A DNA stretch of 18,234 nt, from NCBI GenBank assembly GCA_002297665.1, contig DBMS01000126.1:1117-19350 (forward strand), in the 5' to 3' direction. This DNA is from Holophagaceae bacterium UBA692. Its GTDB lineage: Bacteria; Acidobacteriota; Holophagae; Holophagales; Holophagaceae. The notes under the pieces are model-generated. The model searched no databases. It worked only from the letters and a program-made list of their open reading frames with translations, and had not been told where the DNA came from. The translations under genes were made by a program, and so were the position numbers. Positions 14,027 to 18,234 of this stretch are shown piece after piece (positions within the stretch are counted from its first letter, which is position 1; each line of letters begins with the position of its first letter).

Positions 14027-14911
14027 TCAGTGCGGGAAGACCTCACCCAGTTCCGTGACGAACTTGTGCAGGAGCGGCGAAACGTTGTCGCTGCGCCACA
14101 CCGCGCTCACCGCGATTTCCGTGCGCGGGTCCGCCAGCGGCCGGTAGATGACGCCCTTGATCTGGATCGCCTTGAAGGATTCGGGCACCAGCGAGATGCC
14201 CAGGCCCGCGCCCACGAGCATCAGGCCGGTCTGGATCATGCGCACGCACTGGATGTTCGCGGGCCGCACGCCGGCCTTGCGGTAGGCGTCGGCCACGGTC
14301 TCGTAGTACCCGCGGCGGGGATGACGGGAGGGCGTGATGATCGAATGGTCCGCCAGGTCCCCGAGGTTCACCTTGTCCAGGGCCGCGAAGGCCTGCGTTT
14401 CGGGCAGCGCCGCGATGAGCGGCTCCCGGTCGATCTCGAGCACGCGGAACCCTTCGTCCAGCACCTCGGAAATCGTCAGGCCGATGTCCAGGTGGCCCCG
14501 GGCGAGCTCCTCCATCTGCTCGCCCGGGCCCAGCTCCAGCAGTTCGAGCTGAGCGGCGGGGATCACTTCCTTGAAGTGCCGCAGGGTCGCGGGCAGGACC
14601 TTCATCGCCGCGGTGCTGATGAACCCGATGGCCACCGTGCCGGCGTCGCCCCGTCCCACCCCCCGGGCCTCGCGTGCGGCCATGCAGGCGTTGTCCGCCA
14701 TCACCCGCGCCCGCGCGTAGAACACCTTGCCGGCGGCGGTGAGGGCCACGTTGCGGTTGTTGCGCTCGAACAGGAGCGTGCCGATCTCCTCCTCCAGCTG
14801 ATGGATGGCCTGGCTGAGCGCGGGCTGGGCCACGTGCACGCGCTCGGCCGCTTTGCGGAAATGGAGTTCCTCCGCCGTGGCGATGAAGTATTTCAGTTGC
14901 CGGAGTTCCAT
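14027..14911 (-). CDS. LysR-type transcriptional regulator
   Basis: The 294-residue protein has the N-terminal winged helix-turn-helix: MELRQLKYFIATAEELHF, then RKAAERVHVAQPALSQAIHQLE (about 19-40) and FERNNRNVALTAAGKVF. An effector-binding domain follows from about 90 (GTVAIGFISTAAMKVLPATL ... GAGLGISLVPES). The fold and length resemble the BenM/CatM/CbnR type that senses aromatic acids or their products. It sits between the decarboxylase subunit C gene (same strand, 193 bp downstream) and the divergent permease gene. A TGAT-N11-ATCA dyad flanks it on each side, so it is the likely regulator of both arms. The effector is probably the aromatic acid or its product (inference). The start is the family-typical MELRQLKYF; the ribosome-binding site is weak. 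Confidence 0.93.
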   Translation of the reverse strand: MELRQLKYFIATAEELHFRKAAERVHVAQPALSQAIHQLEEEIGTLLFERNNRNVALTAAGKVFYARARVMADNACMAAREARGVGRGDAGTVAIGFISTAAMKVLPATLRHFKEVIPAAQLELLELGPGEQMEELARGHLDIGLTISEVLDEGFRVLEIDREPLIAALPETQAFAALDKVNLGDLADHSIITPSRHPRRGYYETVADAYRKAGVRPANIQCVRMIQTGLMLVGAGLGISLVPESFKAIQIKGVIYRPLADPRTEIAVSAVWRSDNVSPLLHKFVTELGEVFPH

Positions 14912-14949
14912 GGTTCACCGTCGCGCATCGAAGCGGGTGATGAATGAAT

Positions 14950-14992
14950 GGGAGTACGTTGGGCGTACCCGGGACCCGCCTCCCGGGGCGGG
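14950..14992 (-). other. Two consecutive hairpins in the lysR leader
   Basis: GTACG (14954-14958) pairs with CGTAC (14964-14968), extended by flanking G/C pairs. CCCGCC (14975-14980) pairs with GGCGGG (14987-14992) around a 6-nt loop. They lie 39-81 bp upstream of the lysR start codon. No T-run follows on either strand, so they are not called terminators. Confidence 0.35.
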
Positions 14993-15082
14993 ATTGGCCT
15001 TCCTCGTTGCTTCATCCAATTTCTACATTCCGGGACTTTTCAATCATAGGACACGCGCCGGCCCCACATGGAAAAAGCACGC

Positions 15083-15101
15083 TGATATATATTTTGTATC
15101 A
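15083..15101. promoter_or_regulatory. LysR-type operator candidate B with adjoining promoter
   Basis: TGATATATATTTTGTATCA shares the TGAT-N11-ATCA form and exact 19-bp length of the site at 14001-14019, with 5-bp arms TGATA/TATCA. A possible plus-strand promoter, TTGTAT (15094-15099) and TCTATT (15117-15122) 17 bp apart, overlaps its right half. This is the usual place for LysR-type control of a divergent gene. It lies 172 bp from the lysR start and about 310 bp from the permease start. Confidence 0.5.
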
Positions 15102-15199
15102 ATCTGGCTATGAATTTCTATTGGACTCGTTCCGGACAAGCGTCCATGTTGCCATACATACCTGGAATACCCGAGAGGTAGACGTCCCCTCCTGGGTTC

Positions 15200-15246
15200 A
15201 GGGTCCGCGCGCCCTCAGCGCGGTCCCGGATCCCGGCCCGGACCCT
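15200..15246 (+). other. GC-rich foldable segment in the permease leader
   Basis: AGGGTCCG (15200-15207) is perfectly complementary to CGGACCCT (15239-15246). Inside are further complementary pieces (GCGC/GCGC and CCGG-rich repeats). It would lie in a leader of about 280 nt if transcription starts near 15130. No T-run follows and no known riboswitch class is recognised. Confidence 0.35.
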
Positions 15247-15329
15247 TGCTGCTCGATTGGAGCGCGCCTCGCGAACCCCTCCGCGCAGGCCGCAGCTTGA
15301 AAGGAAGTACCGGTTCCCCGGGGACACCG

Positions 15330-15350
15330 TTCATGGATGCACGACGTGAA
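15330..15350. promoter_or_regulatory. 21-bp shared element, copy B (upstream of permease)
   Basis: The element starts TTCATGGATGCACGAC and ends GTGAA; it matches copy A (13935-13955) at 18 of 21 positions plus the preceding G. It begins 79 bp before the GTG start of the permease. It could be a DNA-binding site or, because it is close to the gene, part of the leader RNA. Confidence 0.4.
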
Positions 15351-15408
15351 CCGTTCCCGGCGCCGCCTGAGAAGTCCCTTTCCCTCAACCCATTCAAGGA
15401 GTCTCCCC

Positions 15409-16851
15409 GTGGCCAATGAGCCAACAATGGCCGGAGCGCCGCCTGCTCCGCCCTCGTTCTTCACACGTTATAAACGTGAAATCGGCGCCATCCTCGGCAT
15501 CGTCGTTTGCCTCCTGGTGTGGTTCGCCATGCCTGCCGGCCCGGGGCTGACCCCCCAGGGCCGCCACTGCCTCGCCCTCAGCCTCCTGGCCGTCATCTGG
15601 TGGGCCATGGGCGTCGCGCACCCCGGCTTCAGCGCCCTCTTCCTGCTGCTGGCCTGGGTGCTGACCAAGACCGCCGAGCCCAGCGTCGTCTTCAAGCTCT
15701 GGACGACCCCCCTCATCTACATCGTCGTGGGCGGCTACATGATCGCCACCGCCGTGGAGAACTCCGGGCTGGGCAAGCGCATCGCCTACCACTTCATCCT
15801 GAAGTACGTGAACAGCTTCACGAGCATCGTGGCCGCCGGCTACATCCTGGGCTTCATCCTCAGCGTGATGATCCCGCACCCCTGGCCCCGCTCCTTCATG
15901 ATCATGGCCGTCATGGGCATCATCATCAAGGCCACCAAGCTGCCCGCGAAGTACGCGGCCTCCATCGGCCTCTCCGTCTTCGCGAGCTCCGTGCCCGTAT
16001 CCATGATCCTCCTCACCGGCGACAGCATGATCAACACCATCGCCCTGAACTTCGCCGGCCAGGAAGCCAGCTGGCTGAAGTGGCTCATCTACATGGGCGT
16101 GCCCGGCGTCATCGCCAGCCTCCTGACCTTCTTCATGCACATCACCATCTTCAAGGCGCCCCCCGACTTCCGGATCGAGAAGAACGAGATCCGCGAGCAG
16201 CTCAAGGGCCTGGGCGGCATGTCCGGCGCCGAGAAGCGCGTCACGTTCTGGGTTTCCATCGCCCTCGTCTTCTGGGCGACGGACTTCATCCACCACATCC
16301 ACCCCGGATGGGTGGCGCTGGCCACGGGCATCCTGCTCTCGATGCCCTACATCGGCGACGTCCTGAAGGCCCCGGACTGGAGCAAGTTCGGCCTGGGCAC
16401 CCTGTTCTTCCTCACCGCGGCCCTGGGCATCGGCTCCGTGGGCGCCGTCACAGGCATGAACAAGTGGCTGGCCGGCGTCATCCTCCCCAGCACCGTGCCC
16501 CACAACATCTACCTGCTGGCCCTGATGATCACCTGCTTCGCCGTGCTCATCCACATGTGCCTGGGCAGCGTGCTGGCCGTCATGGGCATCGTCACCCCGA
16601 CGATCATCGCCTTCACCGCGGGCACCGGGCTCAATCCCCTGGTCCCCGCGCTCCTGGTGTACACCGCCGTGGGCATGCACTTCATCCTCCCCTTCCACCA
16701 CATGAACGTCCTGGTGGGCGCCGGCGACTCCGGCGGGAAGTACGGGGACGTGGACGTCATCAAGTTCGGCGTCCCGCTCACCGTCATCGTCCTCTTCACG
16801 ACGGTCGTCGTGGAGATCACCTGGTGGAAGCTCATCCACCTGATCAACTAG
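15409..16851 (+). CDS. DASS/SLC13-type anion permease, likely aromatic acid uptake
   Basis: The 480-residue protein has about twelve hydrophobic segments (for example EIGAILGIVVCLLVWFAMP at 24-42 and PLTVIVLFTTVVVEITW near the end). The layout and GYMIATAVENSGLGKRIAYH and VLVGAGDSGGKYGDVDVIKFG segments fit the divalent anion:sodium symporter (DASS) family. The usual SNT motifs of both halves are not seen: the first place reads IPHPWPRSFM (155-164), the second CLGSVLAVMG (384-393). So substrate and coupling may differ from classic dicarboxylate symporters. GTG at 15409 is chosen because AAGGAG lies 7 bp upstream; ATG at 15427 is an alternative, and the frame opening at 15337 has no such site. 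The divergent LysR gene and the downstream decarboxylase subunit B gene suggest import of the aromatic acid substrate. Confidence 0.85.
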   Translation: MANEPTMAGAPPAPPSFFTRYKREIGAILGIVVCLLVWFAMPAGPGLTPQGRHCLALSLLAVIWWAMGVAHPGFSALFLLLAWVLTKTAEPSVVFKLWTTPLIYIVVGGYMIATAVENSGLGKRIAYHFILKYVNSFTSIVAAGYILGFILSVMIPHPWPRSFMIMAVMGIIIKATKLPAKYAASIGLSVFASSVPVSMILLTGDSMINTIALNFAGQEASWLKWLIYMGVPGVIASLLTFFMHITIFKAPPDFRIEKNEIREQLKGLGGMSGAEKRVTFWVSIALVFWATDFIHHIHPGWVALATGILLSMPYIGDVLKAPDWSKFGLGTLFFLTAALGIGSVGAVTGMNKWLAGVILPSTVPHNIYLLALMITCFAVLIHMCLGSVLAVMGIVTPTIIAFTAGTGLNPLVPALLVYTAVGMHFILPFHHMNVLVGAGDSGGKYGDVDVIKFGVPLTVIVLFTTVVVEITWWKLIHLIN

Positions 16852-16872
16852 CAACCCGGACACCCGCGTCCC

Positions 16873-16890
16873 CCGGGCCCCTGGGCCCGG
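16873..16890 (+). other. GC-rich hairpin between permease and subunit B genes
   Basis: CCGGGCC (16873-16879) and GGCCCGG (16884-16890) form a 7-bp stem with a CCTG loop in the 67-bp gap. No T-run follows; it may stabilise the upstream message or tune readthrough. Confidence 0.4.
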
Positions 16891-16918
16891 GCGGACGCCC
16901 CCTGCGAAGAGCCTCCCC

Positions 16919-17518
16919 ATGGAATCCTCCGAGAAGAAACGCCTCGTCGTAGGCATCAGCGGCGCCAGCGGCGCGATCCTGGGCATCGACCTGCTGAAGG
17001 TCATGCAGGGGTTCCCGGACTGGGAGACCCACCTGGTCGTCTCCAACGGCGGCCGGCGCACCATCGCCCACGAGACGCCCTACAGCATGGAGGAGGTGGC
17101 CGCCCTGGCCACCCGCATGCACCCCATCGAGGACGTGGGCGCCCTCGTCGCCAGCGGCACCTTCAAGACCGCCGGCATGGTGGTGGTGCCCTGCAGCATG
17201 AAGACCGTGGCCGGCATCGCCACGGGCTATTCCGAGAACCTGCTCCTGCGCGCGGCCGACGTGGTCATCAAGGAGCGCCGCAGGCTCGTGCTGGTGGCCC
17301 GGGAGTCGCCCCTCAGCCCCGTCCACCTGCGCAACATGCAGGCCGTGACGGAAATGGGCGTCATCCTCCTGCCGCCGGTGCTCACCTTCTACAACCACCC
17401 CACGTGCATCGAGGACATGACCCGCCACATCGTCGGAAAGTGCCTGGATGCCTTCGGACTGGAAATGCCCCGGTTCAGGCGCTGGGACGAGGAACTCACC
17501 GCCGCCTGCAATGGGTAG
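16919..17518 (+). CDS. bsdB: UbiX-like flavin prenyltransferase, hydroxyarylate decarboxylase subunit B
   Basis: The 199-residue protein belongs to the UbiX/Pad1 family, which prenylates reduced FMN to make the prFMN cofactor of UbiD enzymes. Motifs are VVGISGASGAILGIDLL (10-26), the flavin-binding PCSMKTVAGIATGYSENLLL (91-110), RAADVVIKERRRLVLVARESP (111-131), LSPVHLRNM (132-140) and LPPVLTFYN (151-159). Its gene is downstream of the permease and in the same regulon as subunits C and D, so it is called subunit B (BsdB/VdcB/LpdB) rather than a housekeeping UbiX; it could serve both roles. The ATG at 16919 is preceded by GAAGAG. Its last 8 bp overlap the start of the next gene (ATGGGTAG). Confidence 0.92.
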   Translation: MESSEKKRLVVGISGASGAILGIDLLKVMQGFPDWETHLVVSNGGRRTIAHETPYSMEEVAALATRMHPIEDVGALVASGTFKTAGMVVVPCSMKTVAGIATGYSENLLLRAADVVIKERRRLVLVARESPLSPVHLRNMQAVTEMGVILLPPVLTFYNHPTCIEDMTRHIVGKCLDAFGLEMPRFRRWDEELTAACNG

Positions 17519-18234
17519 CACCTGGATCGTCCTGGGGGGCGGGTTCTCCGGCCTCCTCGCCGCATGGCACCTCCAGCGCCAGGGCCGGGACGTGGAGCTG
17601 TGGGAAGCCTCCGGAGCCCCGGGAGGATTCGCCCGGACCCTGCCCTGGCCCGGGCCCGGGGGCGAACCGGGATTCCTGGAGCGCGGGCCCCAGGGCCTGC
17701 TGGTCTCCAAGGGCAGCGCCCTGCAGGAACTCCTGGTGGAACTGGGCGTGAAGGTGCTGCCCAGGACCCCGCGCGGGCCGCGCTGGCTGGGCCGGGACGG
17801 GAGGAGGCACCCGAGCCCCGCGTCGGCATCGGGACTCCTCCGTGCCCCAGGCCTGTCCCTGGGCGAAAAGCTCCGCATCCTCGCCGAGCCCTTCATTCCC
17901 CCGGGGGCGAGGGAGGACGACACCCTCCATACCTTTTTCGCCCGCCGCGCGGGCGCGGGCTTCGCCCGGGAAGTCCTGCCGGCCCTGGTGGCCGGGATCC
18001 TGGCGGCGCCGCCCCAGCGCATCGGCATGGACGCCATGCCCCGCCTGAAGCGCATGGAAGCCCTGGGCGGCCTGTTCTGGGGCGGCCTCGCCCTGGGCCC
18101 GGAAAAGACCGTGCACCTCACGGGGGGCTCGGGCGCCCTGGCCCGCGCCCTGGCCTCCAACCTCCGCGGGCTGAAGCTGGACCGCGCCGCCCGCGCCCTG
18201 GAACCCCTCCCCGGCGGCGGCTGGCGGGTCCGGG
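17511..18234 (+). CDS. hemY: Protoporphyrinogen oxidase, FAD-dependent (partial, 3' end outside window)
   Basis: The open frame runs from the ATG at 17511 off the right edge (241 full codons). The FAD-binding Rossmann start is WIVLGGGFSGLLAAWHL (5-21), with Glu32 (LWEASGAPGGFART) as the ADP-ribose ligand. FLERGPQGLL (55-64) then matches the protoporphyrinogen oxidase form of the amine-oxidase superfamily (xxExGPxxLL). LHTFFARRAGAGFAREVLPALVAGILAAPPQRIGMDAMP and the later LTGGSGALARAL are also of this type. The enzyme oxidises protoporphyrinogen IX to protoporphyrin IX, the penultimate haem step. It is named hemG in some annotations of this FAD type. It overlaps subunit B by 8 bp and so is probably cotranslated with it. 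Confidence 0.85.
   Translation, partial: MGSTWIVLGGGFSGLLAAWHLQRQGRDVELWEASGAPGGFARTLPWPGPGGEPGFLERGPQGLLVSKGSALQELLVELGVKVLPRTPRGPRWLGRDGRRHPSPASASGLLRAPGLSLGEKLRILAEPFIPPGAREDDTLHTFFARRAGAGFAREVLPALVAGILAAPPQRIGMDAMPRLKRMEALGGLFWGGLALGPEKTVHLTGGSGALARALASNLRGLKLDRAARALEPLPGGGWRVR

Larger units (their letters stand above)
14912..15408. other. 497-bp divergent intergenic region lysR / permease
   Basis: It contains two hairpins in the lysR leader (14950-14992), a LysR-type dyad (15083-15101), an AT-rich stretch (about 15080-15125) with a possible plus-strand promoter, a structured GC-rich segment (15200-15246), the second 21-bp shared element (15330-15350) and the permease ribosome-binding site (AAGGAG, 15396-15401). 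A short open frame entering from 15337 is read as leader, not gene. No RNA gene is recognised. Confidence 0.6.

Noticed and set aside
15337..15408. Upstream start for the permease at 15337
   Set aside because: The extra 24 residues are Arg/Ser-rich and overlap the shared 21-bp element; the GTG at 15409 has an ideal AAGGAG spaced 7 bp away.
1..18234. CRISPR array, tRNA or rRNA genes, insertion sequences
   Set aside because: No regularly spaced direct repeats, no cloverleaf-type sequences recognised by eye, and no transposase frames were seen.

Overview
The window is 18.2 kb of GC-rich DNA from a Gram-negative bacterium. It shows an outer-membrane porin, many short Sec signal peptides and a small periplasmic c-type cytochrome. 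The gene complement and style (a tiny CxxCH protein, riboflavin genes, a non-oxidative hydroxyarylate decarboxylase, many 1-8 bp gene overlaps) fit an anaerobic or facultative Acidobacteriota of the Holophaga/Geothrix type. That assignment is an inference; the window has no rRNA marker.

Left part (1-4110). A minus-strand pair holds the start of a secreted protein and a YfcC-type transporter. An AT-rich intergenic region carries a long inverted repeat and an orphan terminator hairpin. A plus-strand 84-residue monohaem cytochrome has its own strong terminator. A minus-strand hipBA toxin-antitoxin operon follows, with duplicated operator-like repeats upstream.

Middle (4110-8400). murC (minus) is divergent from a two-gene plus-strand unit: a secreted protein of unknown function with a proline-rich neck and a repeated Ala/Pro/Lys tail, then an exported S15/CocE-type serine hydrolase.

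Right part (8400-18234). A minus-strand run reads, in transcription order, lysR, hydroxyarylate decarboxylase subunit C (UbiD family), subunit D (small zinc ribbon), ribBA, a porin, ribD. Divergent from lysR on the plus strand are a DASS-type permease, the UbiX-like subunit B and the start of a protoporphyrinogen oxidase gene that overlaps it. Subunits B, C and D together with the permease and LysR protein form a complete uptake-decarboxylation module for a hydroxylated aromatic acid, resembling the lactobacillar gallate system (tanR/gacP/lpdBCD). Two kinds of sequence element occur once upstream of each arm: a 19-bp dyad TGAT-N11-ATCA and a 21-bp element identical at 18 positions. They are the best candidates for the shared control of this regulon.

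The most unusual points are these paired elements, a permease lacking the usual SNT motifs, a porin gene wedged between ribBA and ribD, and a RibD whose reductase half has lost its usual substrate-binding segment.
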